NCBI GenBank assembly: GCA_041166085.1
Contig: JBEEFP010000074.1
Location: 6,062 to 70,061, forward strand
Length of the DNA: 64,000 nucleotides
Reading direction: 5' to 3'
DNA from: JBEEFP01 sp041166085
GTDB taxonomy: Bacteria > Actinomycetota > Acidimicrobiia > Acidimicrobiales > JAFATL01
In this document: positions 52,200 to 59,705 of the stretch, piece by piece
Position numbering within the stretch: the first letter of the stretch is position 1
Layout of the letters: every line of letters begins with the position of its first letter
The notes under the pieces: model-generated
What the model saw: only the letters and a program-made list of their open reading frames with translations
Databases searched by the model: none
What the model was told of the DNA's origin: nothing
Position numbers and translations under genes: made by a program

Positions 52200-52205
52200 A
52201 GGTTA
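52200..52205 (-). promoter_or_regulatory. -10 element, leaderless (amidohydrolase)
   Basis: Minus-strand TAACCT ends 7 bases before ATG 52192, immediately after the CDF transporter stop codon. Confidence 0.5.
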
Positions 52206-52206
52206 G

Positions 52207-53121
52207 TTATCCGGTGCGGACGTAGTCCGGCTCGATGTAGATGAGCTGGACGGACGGGACGGCGGAGCGGATCCGCGCCTCGGTCTCGTCGATCGCCCGC
52301 GCCAGCGCTTCGAAGGTGAGCGACCGGTCGAACTCGACCTTGGCCGCTACCAGGAGCTCGTCGGGTCCGAGGTGCTCGGTGCGCATGTGGATGAGCTGGC
52401 GCACCGCGGGCGAGCCCGTGATGGCCTCCTCGATCGCCTTGGTGCGGCGCGGCGACGCGGCCTCGCCGATCAACAGGCTCTTCATCTCGATGGCGAGCAC
52501 CGACGCGATCGCGACCAGCAGCACGCCGATGGCGAGGCTGCCGATGGCGTCGAAGCGGCCGTTGCCGGTGACCTCGGCGACGACGACGCCGACGAGCGCG
52601 AACGCGAGTCCGACGAGAGCGCCCACGTCTTCCAGCAGCACGACGGGCAGCTCGGGGACCTTGGCGTGGCGGATGAAGCGCCACCACGACTCATCGGGGT
52701 CGCGCGACTTCGATGCCTCCTGCACCGCTGTCCGCAGCGAGAACGATTCGAGCAGCACCGCGAACGACAGGATGCCGATGGCCCACCACGCGGACTCCAC
52801 CGTGTGGGGATGGCGCAGCTTCTCCTCACCCTCGAAGAGCGCGAAGAGCCCGCCGACGCTGAAGAGCATGAGCGACACGACGAAGGCCCAGAAGTAGCGC
52901 TCCCTGCCGTGCCCGAACTGATGCTTGGCGGTCGGGCCTCGCTCGGACCGCCGTCCTCCCAGGAACAGGAGCCCCTGATTGGCCGTGTCGGCCATCGAGT
53001 GGATGGCCTCGGCCAGCATCGACGCGGCCCCGGTGACGAAGAAGCCGACGAACTTGGCGATGGCGATACCGAGGTTGGCGAGGAAGGCGGCGATGATGGC
53101 TCGGCGGCTGCCCTCGTGCAC
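52207..53121 (-). CDS. Cation diffusion facilitator (SLC30A9-like) transporter
   Basis: 304-aa metal efflux protein, six helices plus a C-terminal cytosolic ferredoxin-like domain. The first metal pair is MLAEAIHSMADTANQGLL (His, Asp). The second site, normally HxxxD, reads LLEDVGALVGLAF, so Glu-Asp replaces His, as in the ZnT9-like branch. HQFGHGRERYFWAF follows helix 2. Metal (Zn, Co, Mn) is uncertain because of the changed site. GTG start with TAGATT 6 bases upstream. Confidence 0.9.
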   Translation of the reverse strand: MHEGSRRAIIAAFLANLGIAIAKFVGFFVTGAASMLAEAIHSMADTANQGLLFLGGRRSERGPTAKHQFGHGRERYFWAFVVSLMLFSVGGLFALFEGEEKLRHPHTVESAWWAIGILSFAVLLESFSLRTAVQEASKSRDPDESWWRFIRHAKVPELPVVLLEDVGALVGLAFALVGVVVAEVTGNGRFDAIGSLAIGVLLVAIASVLAIEMKSLLIGEAASPRRTKAIEEAITGSPAVRQLIHMRTEHLGPDELLVAAKVEFDRSLTFEALARAIDETEARIRSAVPSVQLIYIEPDYVRTG

Positions 53122-53127
53122 CCGCGG

Positions 53128-53133
53128 AATCTA
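53128..53133 (-). promoter_or_regulatory. -10 element, leaderless (CDF transporter)
   Basis: Minus-strand TAGATT ends 6 bases before GTG 53121. Confidence 0.5.
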
Positions 53134-53199
53134 CCGGTGAACGGAATTCGGGCCGCTCGACCTATGGCGCCGGCGTGTGCTTCGTGTCGATGCATCCCT

Positions 53200-53358
53200 A
53201 TGGCGACCAGCAGCGACACGCTGCGTCACTGGCACTGCAAATGCGGATACCACAACGCAGGATTCCATCCGTGCGCCGGGTGTCACCGGCGGGCGCCGAG
53301 GTGGATCATCCGCAACACCCGTGCCTGGCTGGCGGAGCGAAGGACCCAGAACCGTTAG
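53200..53358 (+). CDS. Small zinc-ribbon (RanBP2-like) protein
   Basis: 52-aa Cys-rich protein, HWHCKCGYHNAGFHPCAGCHRRAP, that resembles a RanBP2-type finger (W-x-C..C-x3-N..C-x2-C) with one residue less in the first Cys pair. The rest is basic (RWIIRNTRAWLAERR). No strong ribosome site; an in-frame ATG at 53164 would add CASCRC, another Cys pair, so the start is uncertain. It sits between the divergent CDF transporter and an anti-sigma gene. Nucleic-acid or protein binding is the reasonable guess. Short and without homology proof, so confidence is moderate. Confidence 0.5.
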   Translation: MATSSDTLRHWHCKCGYHNAGFHPCAGCHRRAPRWIIRNTRAWLAERRTQNR

Positions 53359-53405
53359 TACGTGAGCTGACGGGGTACGCCTTCATCATCACTGGAGGCC
53401 CGCCC

Positions 53406-53846
53406 TTGCACATGGCCATGTCATTGCTGCTGCCCCGGGACGAGCTCACCGTCCCGGTCGCCCGCCACCTGACGGCGGGGGCCATGGAGCAGCTGGGTGT
53501 GGATTCAGGCTGCGCGTCGGACATCGAGGTCGCCCTCACCGAGGCGTGCACCAACGTGATCCTGCATTCGGGCCCCGGGGACCAGTACGAGGTGGCCATC
53601 GAGCTCGACGACGAGACGTGCGTCATCCGCATCATCGATCGAGGCGTCGGGTTCGACACCGAGGCGTTAGCGGACAGCGAGGACCACTCGGCCGAGAGCG
53701 GGCGGGGGATGACGCTCATGCACGCGCTGGTCGACCAGGTGGTGCTCGAATCGCGTCCCGAGGACGGCACCATCGTCCACCTCGAGAAGACCCTGGAGTA
53801 CCAGGCGGGCTCGATCATGCGGCGCCTCAGCGACGACGACGATTGA
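53406..53846 (+). CDS. RsbW-like anti-sigma factor / serine kinase (HATPase_c_2)
   Basis: About 146-aa single-domain ATPase of the GHKL type. N box VALTEACTNVILHS, G1 IIDRGVGFD, G2 SGRGMTLMHALVDQV. Such proteins bind alternative sigma factors or phosphorylate STAS anti-anti-sigma partners; neither partner is next to it, though a sigma-70 factor lies 9 kb away on the other strand. TTG 53406 has GGAGG 7 bases upstream; ATG 53412 or 53418 are alternatives. C-terminal tail RRLSDDDD. Confidence 0.87.
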   Translation: MHMAMSLLLPRDELTVPVARHLTAGAMEQLGVDSGCASDIEVALTEACTNVILHSGPGDQYEVAIELDDETCVIRIIDRGVGFDTEALADSEDHSAESGRGMTLMHALVDQVVLESRPEDGTIVHLEKTLEYQAGSIMRRLSDDDD

Positions 53847-53862
53847 CCTGAGGAAAAGCGGG

Positions 53863-53868
53863 TACGTA
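53863..53868 (+). promoter_or_regulatory. -10 element, leaderless (small coiled-coil gene)
   Basis: TACGTA ends 6 bases before ATG 53875. Confidence 0.4.
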
Positions 53869-53874
53869 TCCGCC

Positions 53875-54096
53875 ATGGCGGACATCGTGCTGGAAGACCA
53901 CCTCGTCGGCGTCGAGCAGCAGGTGGTCGAGCTGGTCGAGCAGCGTGAGCGTGCTCGTGTGCAGCATCGCGACGACGAGGTCGTCCGCATTGACGCGGAG
54001 ATCGAGCGGCTCTACGACGAGATGGCGGCCACAGCGGCGCGCATCATCGACGAGAAGCCCACTGCGCCCCACATCGGCGCCCCTCACGCCGCGTAA
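53875..54096 (+). CDS. Small predicted coiled-coil protein
   Basis: 73-aa acidic helical protein (VGVEQQVVELVEQRERARVQHRDDEVVRIDAEIERLYDEMAATAARI). The heptad-like spacing of hydrophobics suggests a coiled coil over about 10-58. I do not recognise the family. The -10 box 6 bases from the start and normal codon use make it a believable gene. It follows the anti-sigma gene by 28 bases and could be a partner, which is speculation. Confidence 0.6.
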   Translation: MADIVLEDHLVGVEQQVVELVEQRERARVQHRDDEVVRIDAEIERLYDEMAATAARIIDEKPTAPHIGAPHAA

Positions 54097-54167
54097 TTCG
54101 CTCGCTCGCAAGCTTCGCTCGCTGAGGTGCGAAGGGGCCCCGCTGGCCTGTCACGCAGGCGGTCTGG
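54097..54167. other. Short intergenic stretch with repeated TTCGCTCGCT
   Basis: 71 bases between convergent genes. Contains TTCGCTCGCT twice in a row-like arrangement around AAGCTT, and a GGGGCCCC palindrome (54136-54143). No gene or clear terminator is visible. Confidence 0.4.
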
Positions 54168-55253
54168 TCACCAGGGAGGCGAGAGGATCCCCGTGACGGT
54201 CCAGTCGGCGGCGGCGCGGCCATACAGCGCGCCGAGGACGTTGCCTGTGCCGCTGTACGCGCCGATCGCGAAGACGCCCGGGCGCACCTCCTCGGCGATG
54301 GGGACGTGCGCTGCGTCCTCGCCGATGGTGAACGACACCGTGCCGGCCCACCGGTGCGTCACCGGCGCCCGCACTCCCGTGCGCTCGCGCACCATGGCCT
54401 CGAGCGCCCGCTGGACGTCGTCGGTCGGCTCGTCGGGCTGCTCCCACTCCGCATCACCGAAACGATCTCGCAGGCCCCCTGCCGCCACCCGCCCGTCGGG
54501 GAGCTGCTGCCAGTAGTCGAAGCCCCAACGGGCGTACACAGGGCGGGGGATGTGCACCTCGGGGGCGGGCGCGGTGGCCAGCATCTGGAGACGGGTTGTG
54601 CGCACCCGGCCCGCCAGCTCGGGGAGCAGTCGCTCCAACCCCCCGTCCACCGCGACGACCACCCTGTCGCACTCGACGATGGCGCCCGACCCACCGACGA
54701 CCACCCGACCGGCTTCGATCGCCACCGCGGGTGACTCGCCGAACAATCGCGCCCCGCCGGCCAGCGCGGTCCGAGCGAGAGCGCGGCACCGGGCCAAGGG
54801 GTTGCCGGCGCCGTCAGCGGGGAACAGCAGCCCGCTGCCCTCCGGACCGACGTAGGGCTCGACGGGCAGGTCGTCGCTGCGCATGGCCGCGAGCTGAGCC
54901 GCGCAGTCCGCCTCCTCCTCAGGGGACAGCGCGACCCGCAGGCTCCCGGTGCGGCGGATGATCCCTGGCGTCTCGGCCTCCATGCGTTCGAGCTCGGCCA
55001 GGGTGGCCCGGTAGAGCGGGGCGGACCGTGCGTGGTGATGGAACGCGGGGGCGCCGGCGAGGAAGAACCCACCGTTGCGGCCCGCCGCCCCTCCGCCGAC
55101 AGTGCGGGCGTCGAGGCCGATCACCGAGCGGCCGTGCTCGAGCAGCCGCAGGATCGCTGAGAGGCCGGAGCCGCCGAGGCCGATGACGCACACGTCGGCC
55201 TCGAACGGCTCCTCGAGGCGCGGGAGGACGGGCGCGCGCCCGTCCTCCCACAC
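54168..55253 (-). CDS. DAO-family FAD-dependent oxidoreductase
   Basis: 361-aa flavoenzyme of the D-amino acid oxidase / glycine oxidase / PuuB type. Dinucleotide motif VCVIGLGGSGLSAILRLLEHG with acidic end LDART, then GGGAAGRNGGFFLAG (FAD contact), IECDRVVVAVDGGLERLL, and the terminal RPGVFAIGAYSGTGNVLGALYGRAAADW. Oxidises an amine or amino acid. GTG start 55253 lies 5 bases after the subtilase stop on the same strand. Substrate unknown. Confidence 0.9.
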   Translation of the reverse strand: MWEDGRAPVLPRLEEPFEADVCVIGLGGSGLSAILRLLEHGRSVIGLDARTVGGGAAGRNGGFFLAGAPAFHHHARSAPLYRATLAELERMEAETPGIIRRTGSLRVALSPEEEADCAAQLAAMRSDDLPVEPYVGPEGSGLLFPADGAGNPLARCRALARTALAGGARLFGESPAVAIEAGRVVVGGSGAIVECDRVVVAVDGGLERLLPELAGRVRTTRLQMLATAPAPEVHIPRPVYARWGFDYWQQLPDGRVAAGGLRDRFGDAEWEQPDEPTDDVQRALEAMVRERTGVRAPVTHRWAGTVSFTIGEDAAHVPIAEEVRPGVFAIGAYSGTGNVLGALYGRAAADWTVTGILSPPW

Positions 55254-55258
55254 CGGGG

Positions 55259-56470
55259 CTACAGGTTGGAGAACAGCAGGTGGTTGTTGGCGGTGCTCGA
55301 CGACGTGACGATGCCCTTCGTCGTCAGGTTGTACAAGCCGTCACGGACCGCGGCGGGGGAAGCGCTGGGGTTGGCGCCGAGGTAGAGAGCGGCCACACCG
55401 ACGGTGTGGGGCGTGGCCATCGACGTGCCGCTGATGGTGTTGGTGGCGGTGTCGCTGCTGTACCAGTCCGACGTGATGTTCACGCCAGGGGCGAACCAGT
55501 CGACACAGCTGCCGTAATTGGAGAACGACGCCTTGGCATCTGTGTTGTCGGTGGCGCCGATGGTCATGGCGGCCGCGACCCGCGCCGGCGAGGTGCCGCA
55601 CGCGTCCTGCGCCATGCCCACCTGATTGCCGTTGCCGGCCGCGATGCCGTAGGCGACGCCGTCGTTGATGGAGTTCTGCACCGCGGTGTCGAGGGCCGAG
55701 CTGGCCCCGCCACCGAGGCTCATGTTGGCGACGGCGGGCTGGCCGGCCTGGTGGTTGCCGGTCACCCAGTCGATGCCGGCGACGACACTCGACGTGGCGC
55801 CACTGCCGCCGCAGTCGAGGACGCGTACAGCGACGAGGGTCACCTGCTTGGCCACGCCGTACGTTGCCCCGCCGACCGTGCCGGAGACGTGGGTGCCGTG
55901 GCCGTTGCAGTCCTCGCCGTTGGTGCTGGCGCTGCCGCCGCCCAGCAGGCCGCTGCCGAGCAGACCGCTGCTCGTGACGGTGTCGGTGCCGCGGATGGCG
56001 CGACCTCCGAAGTCACTGTGGGAGAAGTGGATCCCGGTGTCGATGATGTACGCCTTCACCCCGGACCCGCCGCCCGTGTACGTGTAGCTGCCGTCGAGCG
56101 GCAGCGCCCGCTGGTCGACGCGGTCGAGACCCCATGTCGCGCCGGTCTGGGTGGCGTCAGCCCGCATGATGCCGTCTGGCTCGATCCAACCCACCCGAGG
56201 GTCGGCCGCGAGGGCGGCAACCGCGGTGACGGGCAGTCGGGCGCTGTAGCCGGTCAGGGCGTGGCTGTAGACGAAGCCGACGCTGCCGCCCAGGCGACCG
56301 GCCTGCTCGGCCGCCACGGCGGCCGGGCTGGCGGTGCCGGCGCGCAGCACGACGATGTAGCTCCCCAGGGTGGGGGCTGCCCCCGCCGGGATGGCGGTGA
56401 GGGCGAAGGCGAAGAGGGCACCGAGCGCCGCCACCAACAGGCGGACTCGGGTGGAACGGAATGCCGTCAC
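55259..56470 (-). CDS. Secreted subtilisin-like serine protease (S8, proteinase K group)
   Basis: 403-aa preproprotease. Signal peptide about 1-31, I9-type propeptide about 36-105 (SYIVVLRAGT..., VGWIEPDGIM), then the catalytic domain: Asp144 (YIIDTGIH), His191 (NGHGTHVSG), Asn280 (AAGNG) and Ser350 (SGTSMATPH). Cys pairs at about 188/220 and 291/322 suggest disulfides. GTG start at 56470 with AAGGAG 6 to 8 bases upstream; this ribosome site is inside a hairpin. Confidence 0.96.
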   Translation of the reverse strand: MTAFRSTRVRLLVAALGALFAFALTAIPAGAAPTLGSYIVVLRAGTASPAAVAAEQAGRLGGSVGFVYSHALTGYSARLPVTAVAALAADPRVGWIEPDGIMRADATQTGATWGLDRVDQRALPLDGSYTYTGGGSGVKAYIIDTGIHFSHSDFGGRAIRGTDTVTSSGLLGSGLLGGGSASTNGEDCNGHGTHVSGTVGGATYGVAKQVTLVAVRVLDCGGSGATSSVVAGIDWVTGNHQAGQPAVANMSLGGGASSALDTAVQNSINDGVAYGIAAGNGNQVGMAQDACGTSPARVAAAMTIGATDNTDAKASFSNYGSCVDWFAPGVNITSDWYSSDTATNTISGTSMATPHTVGVAALYLGANPSASPAAVRDGLYNLTTKGIVTSSSTANNHLLFSNL

Positions 56471-56471
56471 G

Positions 56472-56509
56472 GACGTCTCCTTGTGCGCTGACAGCCCCCC
56501 GGAGACGTC
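56472..56509 (-). promoter_or_regulatory. 5' leader hairpin that covers the protease ribosome site
   Basis: On the mRNA, GACGTCTCC (56509-56501) can pair with GGAGACGTC (56480-56472) across a 20-base loop. The second arm holds the GGAG of the ribosome site, 6 bases before the GTG. Translation would need the stem to open. Confidence 0.55.
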
Positions 56510-56557
56510 AGGGAACGATCGTCCGCTTCGCGCCTTACGGAGGGTTCTCAGGAATTC

Positions 56558-56574
56558 GTGACGGTGACCGTCAC
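56558..56574. promoter_or_regulatory. 17-base perfect palindrome at the purine permease stop
   Basis: GTGACGGT-G-ACCGTCAC. Shares TGACGG..CCGTCA with the operator at 26103. Could be a TetR-type site for the downstream protease or a small terminator stem for the permease. Confidence 0.4.
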
Positions 56575-58007
56575 TTCACGCCCAGGAGCCGCTCCACCGG
56601 GTCGATGGCGAAGTAGACGACGAAGGCGGCCGCCACGACCCAGAGCATCCAGTGGACGGCCCGCCCCTGGCCCCGTGCCGCCTTGATGCCGGCGTAGGCG
56701 ATGAAGCCGGCGCCGATGCCGTTGGTGATCGAATACGTGAACGGCATCAGGATGATGGTGAGGAAGGCGGGGATGGCGATGTCGTAGTCGTCCCACGGGA
56801 TCTCGCGAACCTGGGTCATGAGCAGGAAGCCGACGACGACGAGGGCGGGCGAGGCCGCCTCGTAGGGCACGATGCGCACGAGCGGCGTCAGGAACAGGGC
56901 ACCGAGGAAGAGCACGCCCGTCACCACGCTGGCCAGACCGGTGCGGGCGCCGTCACCGACACCGGCCGCCGACTCGATGTACGCGGTGTTGGAGGACGCC
57001 GACGCCGCGCCGCCGGCGACGGCCGCCAGCGAGTCGACGAGCAGCACCCTCCCGACGCCGGGGAGCCGGCCGTCCTCGTCGACCAGCCCGGCCTCCTTGC
57101 CGACGCCGACGACGGTGCCCATGGTGTCGAAGAAGTCGGCCAGCATCAGGGTGAAGACGAGCAGCACCGCGCTCACCACACCCACAGCGGCCACGCCGCC
57201 GCCGAGGCTGAAGTGACCGAGCAGGCCGAAGTCCGGCGTGTCGAAGAGCTTGTCCGGCAGCTTCGGCACGTTGAGGCCCCATCCGTGGGGATTGAACTTG
57301 CCGCCCGGGCCGAACTGAGGCGGCACGTCGACGATGGCGTTGACGACGATGGCGAACAGGGTGGTGCCGATGATCCCGATGAGGATGCCGGCGCGAACGC
57401 GGCGGGCCACCAGGATGGCGGTGAACAGCACGCCCACGCAGAACACGATCGTGGGCCAGCCGAGCAGGCGGCCGCCGATGCCGAGGCTCACGGGCACCGG
57501 TGTGCTGGCCGCGTCGGGGTTGCGCCGGACGAAGCCGGCGTCGACGAAGCCGATGAACGCGATGAACAGCCCGATGCCGACGCTGATGGCCTGCTTCAGG
57601 GCGAGGGGGATGGCGTCGAACACGCGCTCGCGGAAGCCGGTGAGGACGAGGGCGGTGATCACCAGACCCTCGAGCACCACAATGCCCATGGCCGCGGCCC
57701 ACGACATCTGCCCCGCGAGCTGGAACGCCACGACGCCGTTGAGCCCGAGCCCAGCTGCCAGAGCGAACGGGTAGCGGCCGACGATGCCCATCAGGATGGT
57801 CATCACCGCCGCGACCAACGCCGTCGACGATGTCACCTGGGCGATGTCGAGCTTCTTGCCGGTGACGTCCGCCGCGCCGGAGAGGATGAGCGGGTTCAAC
57901 ACCACGATGTACGCCATGGTGAAGAACGTCGTCAGCCCGCCCCGCACCTCGGTGCGCACGTTCGATCCCCGCTCGTTGACCTGGAAGTAACGAATCACGC
58001 GGTCCAC
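56571..58007 (-). CDS. NCS2/AzgA-like purine (hypoxanthine/guanine) permease
   Basis: 478-aa membrane transporter with about 12-14 helices. Family segments: GGLTTFFTMAYIVVLNPLIL, FALAAGLGLNGVVAF, LKQAISVGIGLFIAFIGFVDAGFV, MLADFFDTMGTVVGVGKEAGL, SSNTAYIESAAGVGDGARTGLASVVTGVLF. These match the AzgA/GhxP branch, which takes adenine, guanine and hypoxanthine by H+ symport. GTG 58007 is chosen because TAGGAT ends 8 bases upstream; a longer TTG start at 58034 would include the promoter. Confidence 0.93.
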   Translation of the reverse strand: MDRVIRYFQVNERGSNVRTEVRGGLTTFFTMAYIVVLNPLILSGAADVTGKKLDIAQVTSSTALVAAVMTILMGIVGRYPFALAAGLGLNGVVAFQLAGQMSWAAAMGIVVLEGLVITALVLTGFRERVFDAIPLALKQAISVGIGLFIAFIGFVDAGFVRRNPDAASTPVPVSLGIGGRLLGWPTIVFCVGVLFTAILVARRVRAGILIGIIGTTLFAIVVNAIVDVPPQFGPGGKFNPHGWGLNVPKLPDKLFDTPDFGLLGHFSLGGGVAAVGVVSAVLLVFTLMLADFFDTMGTVVGVGKEAGLVDEDGRLPGVGRVLLVDSLAAVAGGAASASSNTAYIESAAGVGDGARTGLASVVTGVLFLGALFLTPLVRIVPYEAASPALVVVGFLLMTQVREIPWDDYDIAIPAFLTIILMPFTYSITNGIGAGFIAYAGIKAARGQGRAVHWMLWVVAAAFVVYFAIDPVERLLGVK

Positions 58008-58015
58008 GCGCGCAG

Positions 58016-58021
58016 ATCCTA
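58016..58021 (-). promoter_or_regulatory. -10 element, leaderless (purine permease)
   Basis: Minus-strand TAGGAT ends 8 bases before GTG 58007. Confidence 0.5.
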
Positions 58022-58042
58022 AAGGGATGATCAACTGAGCAG

Positions 58043-58453
58043 ATGGATCTCGAGAAGGCGCAACGGTTCCTCCAGGGCAACCACCGGGCGGTGATGCACA
58101 CCCGCCGGGCCAGCGGTGACCCGCAGCTCTCGCCGGTCGCGGTCGCCGTGGACGCGGAGGGCCGGGCCCTCGTGAGCAGCCGGGAGACGGCGGTGAAGAC
58201 GAAGAACCTGGCGCGTGATGCCCGGGCGTCGCTGCTCGTCATGAACGACCAGTTCTACGGCGAGTGGATCCAGGTCGACGGTGCCGTCGAGATCGTCCAC
58301 CTCCCCGAGGCCATGGAGGTGCTGGTCGAGTACTACCGGCAGATCTCCGGCGAGCATCCTGACTGGGATGACTACCGGGCCGCGATGGAACGGGACAAGC
58401 GGGTGATCCTGCGCCTGACGATCGAGCGGGCCGGCCCCGACGTCAGCGGGTAG
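58043..58453 (+). CDS. Pyridoxamine 5'-phosphate oxidase-like (PPOX) FMN/F420 protein
   Basis: 136-aa split-barrel protein. HTRRASGDPQLSPVAVAVDAEGRALVSSRETAVKTKNLARDARASLLVMND is the usual PPOX/FDOR core, where Arg/Lys contact the flavin phosphate. Small single-domain members in actinobacteria bind F420 or FMN and reduce quinones, biliverdin or xenobiotics. Which cofactor is used cannot be decided here. Divergent from the purine permease; overlaps the stretch upstream of the protein kinase. Confidence 0.88.
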   Translation: MDLEKAQRFLQGNHRAVMHTRRASGDPQLSPVAVAVDAEGRALVSSRETAVKTKNLARDARASLLVMNDQFYGEWIQVDGAVEIVHLPEAMEVLVEYYRQISGEHPDWDDYRAAMERDKRVILRLTIERAGPDVSG

Positions 58454-58470
58454 TGGGGTCTGGTCCTGGG

Positions 58471-58476
58471 TACGAC
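58471..58476 (+). promoter_or_regulatory. -10 element, leaderless (Ser/Thr kinase)
   Basis: TACGAC ends 6 bases before GTG 58483. Confidence 0.4.
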
Positions 58477-58482
58477 CAGCCT

Positions 58483-59694
58483 GTGAGCGCCGCCACCGAT
58501 CGTCTCGTCGCGGGCCGGTACCGCCTCGGCCAGCGGCTCGGGAGCGGGGGCATGGCCGACGTCTACGACGGCTTCGACGAGCGCCTCTCCCGCCCGGTGG
58601 CGGTGAAGATGCTGCGGGCCGACGTGGTCGCCCGCCACCCCGAGGTGCTGGCGCGCTTCGAGGCCGAGGCGCGTAGCGCGGCGCGCCTCTCGCACCCCAA
58701 CGTGGTTGCGGTGTTCGACACGGGCGAGGACGACGGCGTGCCGTACATCGTGATGGAGCGCCTCCCCGGCCAGACGCTCGCCCAGCGCGTGGCCGAGGGA
58801 CCGGTCGACCTGGCCTGGTTGCGGCGGGTGGCGGGTGACGTGCTCGGTGCTCTCGGTGCCGCCCACGCCGCGGGGATGGTCCACCGCGACATCAAGCCGG
58901 GCAACATCCTCCTCGCCGAGGACGGCTGCGCCAAGGTCGCCGACTTCGGGATCGCCAAGAGCCTCGAGGCGGCCGGGCCCGACCTCACGGGCACCAACCT
59001 GCTCGTCGGTACGCCCGCCTACATGGCGCCCGAGCGCGTGGCGGGCGAGCCGGCCACCATCCAGGCCGACCTCTACAGCCTCGGCGTGGTGCTGTACGAA
59101 GCGGCGGGCGGGCGCAAGCCGTTCACCGGCGCCACGCCCGTGGCGTTGGCCTACGCCATCCGCAACGGCGAGGCGGAGCCGCTCCCGAGCCTGCGGCCCG
59201 ACGTCGACCCGACCATGGCCGCGGTCGTGGCCCAGGCCATGGCGCCCGAGCCGTCGTCCCGGTTCGGTTCCGCCGCAGCGATGGCCACCGCCCTCGGTGT
59301 CGGAGGGGACGACGCGACGGTGCCGATGGCGGCGGGCACGCCCGACGCCACCATGACCCTGGCGCCGATCGTCACCGCCGCGAATGGCTCGGGCGCGACG
59401 GCGTTGGCGTCCGTCACCGCCGCAGCGCAGCGGTGGCGGCGTCGTCCTGTCGCGGTGGTCGTCGTCGTCGCGCTCGTGCTCCTCGCGGTCGCAGCCGCGG
59501 TGGCCGCGACGGGCGGCGACAACGGGGGGGCAAAGGCAGACGCGACGACGACCACGACCGCGCCCGCACGGTCCATCGTGTCGTCGGCGCCCGCGACCAC
59601 GGCGGCACAGGCGCGGGTCCCCGTGACGCGCGCGCCGCAGCAACAGCAGCCGAAGGCACGGGCTAAGCACGGGGCCGGCCACAAGGGCGACTAG
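58483..59694 (+). CDS. PknB-type membrane Ser/Thr protein kinase without sensor repeats
   Basis: 403-aa kinase. Gly loop LGSGGMADVYDGFD, Lys in VAVKMLR, HRD motif GMVHRDIKPGNILL, DFG in VADFGIAKSL, APE in GTPAYMAPERV. Then a juxtamembrane linker, one transmembrane helix (about 325-345, PVAVVVVVALVLLAVAAAVAAT), and a short Thr/Ala/Gln-rich extracellular tail without PASTA repeats. GTG 58483 is chosen by the -10 spacing; a GTG at 58453 would add 10 residues. Substrates unknown. Confidence 0.93.
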   Translation: MSAATDRLVAGRYRLGQRLGSGGMADVYDGFDERLSRPVAVKMLRADVVARHPEVLARFEAEARSAARLSHPNVVAVFDTGEDDGVPYIVMERLPGQTLAQRVAEGPVDLAWLRRVAGDVLGALGAAHAAGMVHRDIKPGNILLAEDGCAKVADFGIAKSLEAAGPDLTGTNLLVGTPAYMAPERVAGEPATIQADLYSLGVVLYEAAGGRKPFTGATPVALAYAIRNGEAEPLPSLRPDVDPTMAAVVAQAMAPEPSSRFGSAAAMATALGVGGDDATVPMAAGTPDATMTLAPIVTAANGSGATALASVTAAAQRWRRRPVAVVVVVALVLLAVAAAVAATGGDNGGAKADATTTTTAPARSIVSSAPATTAAQARVPVTRAPQQQQPKARAKHGAGHKGD

Positions 59695-59697
59695 AAC
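59692..59697 (+). promoter_or_regulatory. -10 element, leaderless (HhH-PHP gene)
   Basis: TAGAAC ends 8 bases before ATG 59706; its TAG is also the stop codon of the kinase gene. Confidence 0.45.
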
Positions 59698-59705
59698 TTC
59701 TCGCC

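Noticed and set aside
54097..54167. Gene or regulatory RNA in the TTCGCTCGCT repeat stretch
   Set aside because: Too short and without stable structure or coding signal; left as a short repeat-bearing spacer.
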